Below, in pieces: positions 53,578 through 64,000 of a DNA stretch of 64,000 nucleotides. The stretch is taken from contig FMBT01000308.1 in the NCBI GenBank assembly GCA_900095095.1, forward strand, positions 248,001 through 312,000, given 5' to 3'. The position numbers were made by a program, and so were the translations under genes. The notes beneath the pieces are model-generated. The model was not told the origin of the DNA, made no database searches, and worked only from the letters and a program-made list of their open reading frames with translations. The DNA comes from Fragilariopsis cylindrus CCMP1102. Taxonomy: Eukaryota > Bacillariophyta > Bacillariophyceae > Bacillariales > Bacillariaceae. Each line of letters begins with the position of its first letter. Position 1 is the first letter of the stretch.

Positions 53578-56500
53578 CTATTCGGCAGGAGGTAGTGTGA
53601 AAATGTGACTACGTGAAGAACCAAATGATCCATTTCCCTCAAATAATACTGTACCATCATCCGTCATCATTAAATATTCTCCATCTTCAATACCGTCATT
53701 AAAAAAATCTTCTATGACAAATTTATACGTTTGATCTGGTGGTAATTTGATTTCTTCTGTTATGCTTTCCCCAGCACGGTACGTGTCGTATTCAACTTCC
53801 GCATAAGCAAAGCTTGGATTATCTTCATCTGTGATCGCCCATGATGTTTCTTGATGCCAACTATCAAAGATAATGATGAGATATACACTCACAGTATATA
53901 TTGTAGGAGCTGGAGACACTGTCGGTTCTGAAGGAGCACTCGTTGGATATTCGTTAATAGTTGGAACATGGAATTCTGACTCCCGACTTCCTTCGAACAC
54001 ACCATCACTCTCTATTAGTATGATATCTGGTTGATCTGTCATATAAATTTCGTATAGCATACCAATCCCAGCGATACCATCATTCCCGGAATCTTCGATG
54101 GTAAATGTGTATTTCTCGCCAGGTATAACCATGACCGAATCAAAACTCTGCTGTTGAGCAGTATATGTACCGGGAAGGGCAATTGCAACTAATCCAGTTG
54201 TATCGCTTTCAATCTTCCAGGAGACTTCTTCGGGCCATGGGTCATAGTAAATAGCAAGTGTGATATTCACTAGTGATTCAGATTCAGATTCAGATTGAGT
54301 TAGGCGAGTTGGAGGCTGTGTTAGCATCTCGGTGGGAGCAAATGTTGGATCTAAGGCTTTACTGGATGGCACAGAACTTGACTGCGAGCTTGGAAATTCA
54401 GTGGGGACGACTGTGGTAGGATCTACAGTTATTTTACGTGATGGCATAAAGCTGGATTGCGATGACGGTGACTCAGTAGGAGTGACCGCTGATTCAGTAG
54501 GAAATTCTGTTTGCATGGAGGATTGTGATGTCGGCGACTCAGTAGGAGCGACCTTCAGTTCAGTAGGAACAAATGTTGGATCTGCTGTATTTGCTTCTGT
54601 TTGCAAAAAAGGTTGTGATGTTGGCGACTCAGTCGAAACGACCTTCACTTCAGTAGGAACAAATGTTGGATCGACTGTACTTTCTTTTGGTTGCAACGAA
54701 GATTGTGGTATCGGCGACTCAGTAGAAATGACCTTCAATTCAGTAGGAAAAAATGTTGGATCTGTTGTATTTGCTTCTGTTTGCAAAAAAGGTTGTGATG
54801 TTGGCGACTCAGTAAGAAATATCGTCGATTCAGTAGGACCAAATGTTGTAGGAACAAATGTTGGATCGACTGTACTTTCTTCTGTTTGCAACGAAGATTG
54901 TGGTATCGGCGACTCAGTAGGAATGACCTTCAATTCAGTAGGAAAAAATGTTGGATCTGTTGTATTTGCTTCTGTTTGCAAAAAAGGTTGTGATATTGGC
55001 GACTCAGTAAGAAATATTGTCGATTCAGTAGGACCAAATGTTGTAGGAGCGAATGTCGGATCTGTATCTTCGAAGTCGGCTGGCATGGTAGAATCGGATA
55101 CTGAGGGTTTTCCAGATGGTATCGAGGTATCAGCAACAGCAATTAAAGCCTTCGGGTCGATGCAAAAATCGGTCCTTGTTATGGATATACCGGAGCATCC
55201 TGGTACCAGGATTTCCGTTGATGGTTTCTCGTAGCAGATTAAGTCATTCCCACAGTCCGCATCGGAATCGCAGTCTCCTTGACATAATTGGAGCGGCAAA
55301 TTTGTGATATCCGGAGGATTCTCGAGATAAGCAAATAATATTGGAGGCTCAGCGGAATTCGCGAGTGTTTTGTGGGTATTCAAGATACAATAGTCGGTTC
55401 GACTCGTATCAAACACGTCACAGCCGGGTACAGTTGCCACACCTGACTCTTTCATAAAACAGAATAAACCATCAGCACAATCTTCGTCAATATCACAATC
55501 CCCTTCACAAAGTCCGAACCTCTTGGGAGATAGCATAGGAAGGGCTTCAGTGTCGCTAATAATTTCAGTACTGTTGGAAGCTTCATTTCTTGACTCAGGG
55601 ATTTCCTCGTCTAACGGTGCCGAGCTCGAGTCTCGTGAACTGGAACTGATATTAGGAGCAGTAGGGAACGAGAAAAATCTTATAGGCATCATTGTGAAAT
55701 TAAAATCTGGTTGTTGGATAAGATTCCGGTCCGCCTGAAGCTCAGATAGTTCACTTTTTGTAGCTGTTGCGTCTAAATTTTGTCTTTCGGTATTTGGATA
55801 GCTAGAGTTATCATCGTCCTCTTCTCTTTCAGCACCAGTCTCTTCTTCTCTTCGATTAGGGAAATCCGCAAAATCTTCTCCTGTGAGTGAGATATTATTC
55901 GTAAAGTACATATGAAATTCTTCTGAGGGATCAATGTATGGAGGTAAAGTAAACAAAGGTGTTGACGGATTTCGAGCAGCAGATAAGGGTCCCCTAATTT
56001 CCAGAGTTTTGGGCGTTAATGATGGTGACGGAATGGGTACGAGACTCGGCGCTGTACTTGGTATGTCGATTGGCGTATCACTTGGAGGTGTACTAGGTGG
56101 AGAGCTGGGTACAATACTCGGTTCTGTACTCGGGATATCGATTGGTGTATCACTATGTTCCAAACTGGGAGAATCAGAAGGCATTGAAGAATCGGAAACA
56201 TCGTAATCCGGCGTGGACGGGCGTCGTGTTGGTGCAGATGTCTTTGAATGCCCTGTAGGGACATCATCCAGATCCACCCAGTTGTCGGGAACTGTTGCGT
56301 CGACAACAACAGTCTGTTGTTGTGAATCATTCGGATTCGGATCTTGTTTTAAACAATCATAATAATCTTTGGATTTTCTTTGACAACCATTACACATCGT
56401 TAGACCATTACATGAATCCAATGCAAATTGTAGTGTCGTTGGTGATTTAGTTGCAGCTTTAATGCATGATTTACACATATCAAATGATCCACCACCACTT

Positions 56501-58596
56501 GAATCAACACATTCTTCTAATTTATCATGTTCTGTTGAACACGATGACGATGACGACGACAATGCAGCGTCTTTGACTTGTCCATCAGCAATAATAACAT
56601 CAGGTGTATCGAGATCAGCCCTGTTGTTGGGAACTGATGCGTTGACAACAACAGTTTTTTGTTGTGAACCATTTGGATTTGGATCCTGTTTTAAACAATC
56701 ATAATAATCTTTGGATTTTCTCTGACAACCATTACACATTGTTAGACCATTACATGAATCCAATGCAAATTGTAGTGTTGTTGGTGATTTAGTTGCAGCC
56801 TTAATACATGATTTACACATATCAAATGATCCACCACCACTTGAATCAACACATTCTTCTAATTTATCATGTTCTGTTGAACACGATGACGATGACGACG
56901 ACAATGCAGCGTCTTTGACTTGTCCATCAGCAATAATAACATCAGGTGTATCAAGATCAGCCCTGTTGTTGGGAACTGATGCGTTGACAACAACAGTTTT
57001 TTGTTGTGAACCATTTGGATTTGGATCTTGTTCTAAACAATCATAATAATCTTTGGATTTTCTTTGACAACCATTACACATTGTTAGACCATTACATGAA
57101 TCCAATGCAAATTGTAGTGTTGTTGGTGATTTAGTTGCAGCCTTAATACATGATTTACACATATCAAATGATCCACCACCACTTGAATCAACACATTCTT
57201 CTAATTTATCATGATCTGTTGAACAAGATGACGATGACGATGACAATGACAATGACAATGACAATGACAATGACAATGATGATGACGATGATGACGATGA
57301 CGATGCATTATCTTCGACTCGACCATCAGCAATAATAGCGTCAGGTGTTGATAAGTTTGAAGGCTCCTGTGATGGACTTGGAGCTGGACAACTAGAAGGT
57401 GGATTCCTCGATAAGTTACAGACTTTTTTTTCTATCCAAGCACTTGCAGCAGATATACTGGAATATACAGTAGGGCGATAACCCATAGCACAAGACTCCC
57501 CAAATGAAACTATACCAATCTGAAGACATTCGTTATTTACCATCATACATAATGGCCCCCCATTGTCGCCCAAACCTGAAAAATTTGTTAATAATAAGAG
57601 GCGAGAAAACGCAAAATCAGGAAAGATTTTTGGGTGAGAAAAGCATATTCATGCGCTAGTTACTTTCGAGTGGTTAGGGGGGGGGGGGGGGAATTCAAGG
57701 TTAAATAATTCTTACAAGCTTCGTCTCTATTGCCAGCGCATATCATTGTTTCATCATCGACAAATCCAGCGTATTGGTCGTTTGCGTCACATATACCGTG
57801 GGGAATGATGTTTGCTTCTATCTTTTGCAAATCCAATCCTTGCATTCGGCTTTTCGGACCATCATCATCGCCGTACCGTAAGATTTCTGTCGTATCCAGA
57901 ACAGTGTGATGGAAAGTGTCTTCGTAAATATGATTTATCTGTATACGTGATGCTGTGAATCCATATCCAACTACGAAAAGTTCTGCATCGGTAGGAATTT
58001 CTACTGTTGGATCGATCCATACATGGGGCAATGTGTCCACCTTTTCATCCAATTTTAAAATCATGTAGTCATACATAAGAGTATCAGGATCGTACTTTGG
58101 ATGCTTGTACCGTGACACAATATTTCGTCTCACTGAATCTCCCTCTTGTTGATGCGAAGCATGGGAGCCTATAAGTACGCTATTGTCTTCGACAACGTCA
58201 CACTACAACAGGACGAAATACATCGAGAAGTAAACCGGAGTGAGAAAAATTGCTGATAAAAATCAAATTCGGGGATGACGATTGTGAATTAAATCTTATT
58301 CGGAGACTTACGCTAGCACTTGTTAGTAAAATATCCTCCCAAATCAAGGTTGCCCCACAGCCTCCCCACTGTGTAAAGAATGAAAACTCCCCTGGACCAG
58401 TATTCTCGCTTCCCAACATACGTCCATTGTGCTCCCCACGTATACGGCTCGTTACGCTCATCTCCGGATCCAATGAGCTACTCGCCCCAATTGCTGCTAC
58501 ATATTTCTCAACGTCTGCTAGAAAAAGCAATCCAAATACTAAAGCACAAAGATTAGGCATAGTCGACGGCACGAATCGGTGTGATACCATTTTCAT
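53578..58596 (-). CDS. Secreted trypsin-fold pseudoprotease with Cys-rich repeats and Pro-Thr-Ser modules
   Basis: Exons 58596-58312, 58202-57716 and 57575-53578; 1,589 aa, all phases agree. The trypsin fold is clear ('WGGCGATLIWEDILLTSAS', 'YDYMILKLDEKV', 'MICAGNRDEACLGDNGGPLC'), but the catalytic His is Ser95 and the catalytic Ser is Asn262; only the Asp remains. Next are three 114-aa Cys repeats ('DKLEECVDSSGGGSFDMCKS...CNGLTMCNGCQRKSKDYYDC'), two 'GDCDxDxDC' modules ('[19 protein letters not shown]'; 'LCQGDCDSDADCGNDLICY'), a Thr/Pro/Ser repeat region and two 'EVSW...FTIED' modules. The frame is intact over 4.8 kb, which argues against a decayed gene. Likely an extracellular binding or structural protein. 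Confidence 0.88.
56270..57300 (-). repeat. Three tandem 342-bp coding repeats (114-aa Cys-rich units)
   Basis: The string TTACACATATCAAATGATCC recurs at 56471, 56813 and 57155, exactly 342 bp apart, and the flanking sequence is nearly identical. The first encoded copy carries an expanded Ser run from an imperfect (GACGAT/GACAAT)n tract near 57226-57305. Nearly identical DNA implies recent duplication or gene conversion. Confidence 0.92.
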
Positions 58597-61500
58597 TTTT
58601 TGAGGTGTATGCAAAAGATTGACTGATGCAGTTTAGTTTAAGATGAGATCTTTGTTGGTTGCTGGTTGGAGGTGGTGTCGTCGTAGTGTGAGGGAGATGA
58701 GGGAGATGTTCTGGAAGAAAATTCGTTGGAAAGTAAGTGTGTTTGGTTTTAAACGGCAAAAAAAGGTATGTACTTTTGTGAAGCCGAGGAAAATATCGTT
58801 ACATAATTTGAAACGCGCCGGGGCCACCGGAAAATGAGAATTTAACGCTTTATTGTATCGTGTCTGGGGATAATAATAGTCCGTTTCCCATCTCCCCCAA
58901 ATGTTGTTGGGAGACAACTAAGTTGCTATCATCATCGTATATATAGACAGAGCTATGATGTGCACTCAGATCAAACCATTGACAGATTATGAGTTACCTT
59001 ATTATGTGTCTATTTTCATGTTGACCAAAGTTTTCACTAACAAATAAAAAGGTTTGATCAACAATATTAAAACTAATTTAGTGCCGGCGAATAATAATTG
59101 ATGTTGCATGCAACACCCTATGTTGCGCGCAACATACGAAAAATACCTAAGCTCATAACCCAAGTTAACCACCATGAATAAGCTCATAACCTATTGAAGT
59201 ACGATACGAAGATCAAAATCTGAAGATCAAAATGTTACAAAATAACAAGGCGATTTATCCACCTTAATAATGATGTAAAATGAACATCATATAACTTACT
59301 TAATTTAATAAGAATAATTTGATTGTTACTATAACATCTCTTCTTTTGCTTTAAACCGATCTGCATCGATACAATAATACATTGTTGAACCTACCCGACG
59401 GAATATTCAAGCCTACACCTACGTAGGGTCTTGACGAACTGGGAGCTTTGGGTTAATATTGTTGCATTCGAATTAGATTATTATTTTGGGTGTGTATTGA
59501 TAATACAGCAACACCAACAACAACACAAAGCCATAGAGCACAACATCATTGATAAATAGATTGTCTTTGCTCTCTTTACAAAACAACGTGCCTGAATACT
59601 AAAGCAAAGTATGCAACCTGTTTTACTAAAATATTTACAGAAGGGATCATCTTCAAAGAGCTTGCATGTTGGCCAAAATCAAACAATTCTTCACATCACC
59701 AAAAGTACCTGCTTATCTAAAATATCAAAACTGAAAATTTAGGACAACAAGATGAAAGGGAAAATACACTTGGTTCAGTGGTACTTTTGTCATCACATTC
59801 ATGACCCATATTCATGAGAATCTTTCATCAGTGTTACTACTGCTCATCTAAGCACTTGGAATCTTCATAGTATTTATGTGGCATGTTCTATTTCTGCATT
59901 GATTGCATGACCAAAGTTCTCATCTTGACATGGACACATTGTGTGATCACTGTATTTATTAGTGTAGTTTGCATTTTAAGTTTTTTAGAGTCTAAATTGT
60001 ATGATTGACACGTACTAATCATATGCCATAGTAAATCAAATTATAAGTTACGACGGCATCAAGATTTGATGCAATGACGCCATGTTCTTGCTATGAAAAC
60101 ATTTTGTGAATTGGTTCATTTTTGTTGATGCAATTTTAATTAATTAAATTTTCCACAGCAGTGCGCTTGTTGTTCATCAACAATTTTTGAGTCTGTGCAT
60201 GCAAATTTTACCGTGATGTGTCGCACTTGAGAATTAGAGTGACAACGAGTCTTGGGACATGCTATGTGGGTTACTTCGATAATGACTTTGACTTAGCATA
60301 TAGTTCAGTTGCTGCCAGTAGTTGTAGCCACCACATGTTGTAAACTGTTAACTGTTAACAATATCAACAGGTGGATGAGCTTGTTGGTGTTATAGCTTGT
60401 GAGTAGACAAGCTGCTTCCTTCCTTGTTTTGAATTTCAGGGATGGCATGGAATGGGGTATAAATAAAATATTATCTGTGTAGTAGTCATTATCCAATAGT
60501 GTTGATGGATGGTTGTACATAGTAGGTTCTTCATTGGGACTGGACAACAACAAATTAGTTTGCTTGTAGCTTAAAAACTACTGTCTGAGCTTCTGAGTGT
60601 CAATCTGTATCTGTCAAAGCCAGTCCTCAGCCTTCTTTTGGTCAATTTTCATCCACTCCTCAAATTTATCTTTGTGAGCCTAGATTTATTGGCAATGTGA
60701 GGGGAGAGATGGAAATTATGGTCCACCCAGCAGCATAGAGGTGTGGCTGTTATTTATTTTTTGGTGGGAGTCGATTCTACAAAGACACATGATATTTATT
60801 TCTCTCAAAAACGTGTCTGACATACTCTACTCGTTCAGTATGGTAATTTTCTCAGACCTTGTCGTGAGATATTGCCTGCCGCATATTTCAAATAGGATGG
60901 AAGTCATCCTCTATGTCTGCTACAACCTTCCGTGCTTCTTCTCACAAGCTGGACTCAAACTTTTCCTGGGAAATAAATCCCACAACCATAACGTAGACAG
61001 CGAGTTACAGTGCATGGTAGAATCAAATATGATTATCAGCAATATTGACATTATTGGCCCCGGCCGGAGAGTATCGCCTGGGAGAATCTGGCTGCGCTCT
61101 ACTTGGCAACCACCAACTACCAGACATCAACATTAGGAATGCCAAATGCCTACGCTCCATCATCATCCGCACACAAAACGGATAGAAACAAGTCAACCAA
61201 AGAGCCATTGAAAAGTCCAACAAGAAACACAAAACAGTTGCAACAACAATCTCTCCGCCACCACCAACAAACAAGTAGAAATCTACCCAAGACTCCAAGT
61301 CATCCAGCTCCTCTGACAGAACCAACAACAAAGAAGTCAAAGGCAACAGCAAGTCAGATTCCATGACAGCCAAAGATGACAGGACTAACGATGCACAACA
61401 AACAGACACTACCGCATATGCCAGCCAACCCAGTTCAGCCAATCCCTCCTCACCACTCATGGACATCTAGACAGAATTGCCACAACAAAAGAAGTGACAG

Positions 61501-62299
61501 CAAGGACCAACCTCACACTATTATACAGCAAATTCACCAAAAATCTTCAATGGGAACATGCAACTACAAACAGTTTATTATTCTCATTCTTTTTAGTTTT
61601 ATCACAAAACCAATTGAAAACCAAATTTGCCTGTACACTACATTGTACACATTACATATAAGTGTTCTATCAAGGCATACATTGTTCTACCGGGGTGATA
61701 TTAGAATCTCTCACTTAATGGAGATGAAATAAAGATTGAATATCGTCTGCTATACATATCTATATAGAAATTGGCTAGATTAATAAATATATATTTATAT
61801 ATATTACATATTAAATCAATGATTAAAATTAAATTAAGCCTACAGTTTTAAAAGTAATGCTGGTTTTGCTACTGAAATAGTGCTGGTACACTTGGGTTAC
61901 TGGTAAAATTGTGATCCCACTGGCAACAATTGCGCTCAAAAAAGGCATTGAGGGTTTAAGAATTTAATGGTTTAACGTCTATCTACTTTGTATTATAATT
62001 GTTAATTTATGCATTATTTTCCATCATTATGATCTATGCTTATGACCTATGTTTTTTTGAACTTCTGAGTTCTACAGTAGCGAACATTATACGAGACATG
62101 AGTGTTGTCTCTATTATTTATATCATTTCGATTTGTTTCTTGTTTCTCCCCGAGTTAAAAGTCAACGAATATAATACCGTAGGATAAGAGCCGGTACGGA
62201 TATCGAATCGTTTTTAAGAGCCTACATTGAGTAGTCTGCTTTATTCGTATTGAATACTGTACGTAACATTCGTTCGTTCCCACGAATAAGCTGAAACAT
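58597..62299. other. Long stretch without a recognised gene
   Basis: 3.7 kb, AT-rich. Two adjacent 12-bp palindromes sit at 59103-59114 (GTTGCATGCAAC) and 59122-59133 (GTTGCGCGCAAC). Around 61050-61470 one frame reads Ser/Asn/Gln/Lys-rich sequence interrupted only by TAG codons, possibly a decayed gene or retroelement gag-like remnant; no family can be named. Other open frames here look accidental. The 58,600-58,900 part should contain the promoter of the pseudoprotease gene. Confidence 0.45.
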
Positions 62300-63916
62300 T
62301 TACGGATCACCTCCCATGGCACTATCCCAAATACTGTCTCTTCCTGCGCTACGGATTCTACCGTCGGATGCATCAACTGTTACACTCCCTCTTAACCTGT
62401 TGTTACTAGTGTTGTAAATCCTGTTGTTACTAGTCTTGTAAATTGACTGTCGAAGAGGAACCGAGGCTCCTGAATTTCGGTATACATTGTCGACACAGAA
62501 ATCTACACTCGTATTATCAGTTCCTACGCATCCTGGGACATTCACCACTCTTCCCTGCTGCTTGTAGAAGCAAAATAGACCATCTGCGCAGTCAGAATCT
62601 CTATCGCAATCGCCCTCGCACACTCCAAGTGGGCCATTCGGAGGATCTTCTGGATGTGTATATAATCTCACTTCTTCGTTAACTACTTCATCTACAACTA
62701 CTTCGTCGACAACTACTTCGTCGATAACTACTTCATCGATAACTGCTGTTTTCAAACCAGGGCAACTATCAGGCTTACTGGATGAAAACTCGCAAATCTG
62801 TTCTTGAATCCAATCATAGGAAGCACTGACACGATGGTATACTCCAGGTTTGTTAGCCCGGGCACATCCAGTCCCATATGATACTACTCCAACTTGAGTT
62901 ATGTTACCACCACTATCTTTTTGAAGAAGTGGACCACCACTGTCACCAAAGCCTGTAATGAAGAAAAAAGGAGAAAAATGAGAATGAGCAAAGACGCCTC
63001 TCATTCATGTCGTATGTTGTACTGTCATATCGAAACCGAACTGCATATTATTGGACCTAGATAGTAGCACTTACAAGCATCTTCTCCTCCACCGCTGACC
63101 CCTGCACAAATCATACTATCTTGAATCCACCCCGGATACATAGGCGATCTACTACACGTATCTGAATCGATGACTCTGACGTTGACTTCCTGAAGAACAT
63201 CAGGAAAATCTCCATCTTCTTCTGCCAATCTACCTAAACCGAGTGGGAAAACAGTAGAAAGCGCTGCAGGTTTCGACGAATCATTGTTTAATGTCACTTT
63301 CGGTAATGATGATGGTGCTGGTTCGTCTAGTTTGAGAAGCATTACGTCGTAATCCCAGGAATCAACATTGTAATCAGGGTGTATTATTCTTTGTTCTATG
63401 GTACGTGAGACAGAATTGACGGGATCAGGTTCATTAGCTTGATGTTTCGTATATGCACCAACAACAACCCGGTTCGTTGTGAGAGGATTGCACTGTACAA
63501 AATAAAAATTAGCAAAGGCGAGAGATAGTAGAAACAATATTTATATCAGTGACAATGTAAAAATCATATAAGTTTGAACGCTAATCAATTACCGGTAATT
63601 GATTATTAAGTAGTAGTCGATCGTCTCGTTTTAGAAAACTTACATGTGCAGCGGTGAGTAAAATGTCATCATGAATTAACGTTGCTCCACAACTTGAACC
63701 CCAAGCAGCGAAGAATTGATATTCTGCTGGATCTGCATCGTTGCCTCCTACGATTCGTAGATTCGGCTGCTTATTGGCTGTTACCAAGGATGTGTTAAGT
63801 CTACAGCATGTTATCAGAAATAGCAATAATGTTATCGTTGTAGGGGTCGAGGCAAATATTCTAGGAAGAAAGTAACGTGATGTCGTCGTTGTTTTCGTCG
63901 TCGTCGTCATTGTCAT
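62300..63916 (-). CDS. Secreted trypsin-like serine protease with a 'GDCDxDxDC' module
   Basis: Exons 63916-63644, 63492-63075 and 62952-62300; 447 aa, phases agree. A Thr-rich start and hydrophobic signal ('[19 protein letters not shown]') precede '[10 protein letters not shown]'. Catalytic residues: His91 at the end of exon 1 ('ILLTAAH'), Asp in '[10 protein letters not shown]' and Ser235 in '[13 protein letters not shown]', with a trypsin-type pocket Asp. The exon boundaries fall at the same places (after His; within the Cys codon before the Ser motif) as in the pseudoprotease at 53578-58596, showing common descent. After the protease come a short '[16 protein letters not shown]' repeat and one '[17 protein letters not shown]' module. 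No Pro-Thr-Ser tail. Probably active and secreted. Confidence 0.9.
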
Positions 63917-64000
63917 TGTCGTGAAAATATTAGATGTTATCGTTCAAGTAAACTGATGTAGATATATATCTGATGTTATCGTTCAAGTAAATCGAGTGCA

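Noticed and set aside
54332-55234. A 300-codon plus-strand open frame
   Set aside because: It is the antisense of the Thr/Pro/Ser repeat region of the pseudoprotease gene; repeats keep several frames open.
60741-61136. A 131-codon plus-strand frame
   Set aside because: No domain, mixed hydrophobic composition, and a different overlapping frame looks more coding-like downstream.
1-64000. tRNA and rRNA genes
   Set aside because: I looked for tRNA arm patterns and conserved rRNA blocks by eye and found none; a tRNAscan or Infernal run would be needed to exclude divergent ones.

Overview
The window looks like nuclear DNA of a photosynthetic stramenopile, most likely a diatom. Genes are compact, with short GT-AG introns (85-325 bp). 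The sequence is AT-rich with many CAA/AAC and GAT microsatellites. Several proteins start with a signal peptide followed by an aromatic residue, as in diatom plastid presequences. Secreted proteins carry long Pro-Thr-Ser linkers ('SPT', 'EPT', 'KPT') between modules. The assignment is an inference; no rRNA, tRNA or organelle marker is present to confirm it.

Left part (1-30,303): an M32 metallocarboxypeptidase running off the edge, a rhomboid protease, an RWD protein, a CYP33-type RRM protein, a three-copy 157-bp repeat, an MTHFSD-like protein, a type II membrane sulfotransferase-like protein, a TLDc protein, a GT61 glycosyltransferase, two secreted trypsin-like proteins, TRMO, a roughly 1,650-codon coiled-coil gene broken into frames, and a multi-pass membrane protein.

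Centre (30,508-43,863): a complete, very large hAT DNA transposon of 13,356 bp. It has perfect 18-bp terminal inverted repeats beginning TAGGG and a perfect 8-bp target-site duplication (GTGAGTTT). Besides its BED/hAT transposase it carries an ORC1/CDC6-like AAA+ ATPase, a C48 (Ulp1/SENP-like) cysteine protease and three unrecognised proteins. This is the most interesting object in the window: a transposon equipped with an initiator-type ATPase and a deSUMOylase-type protease.

Right part (43,872-64,000): a divergent protein kinase, two SRPBCC/START-like proteins, a CTR copper transporter, a divergent peptide deformylase, a RidA protein, and two more trypsin-fold secreted proteins. One of these has lost both catalytic His and Ser and is probably a structural pseudoprotease. 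About 3.7 kb between them holds no recognised gene. In all, four S1-fold secreted proteins share Pro-Thr-Ser linkers, an 'EVSW...FTIED' module or a 'GDCDxDxDC' module.

Caution: many reading frames break at short homopolymers or CAA repeats, nearly always one base short, and nine breaks fall in one gene. This pattern fits indel errors in the assembly better than gene decay, so broken genes are annotated as single genes.
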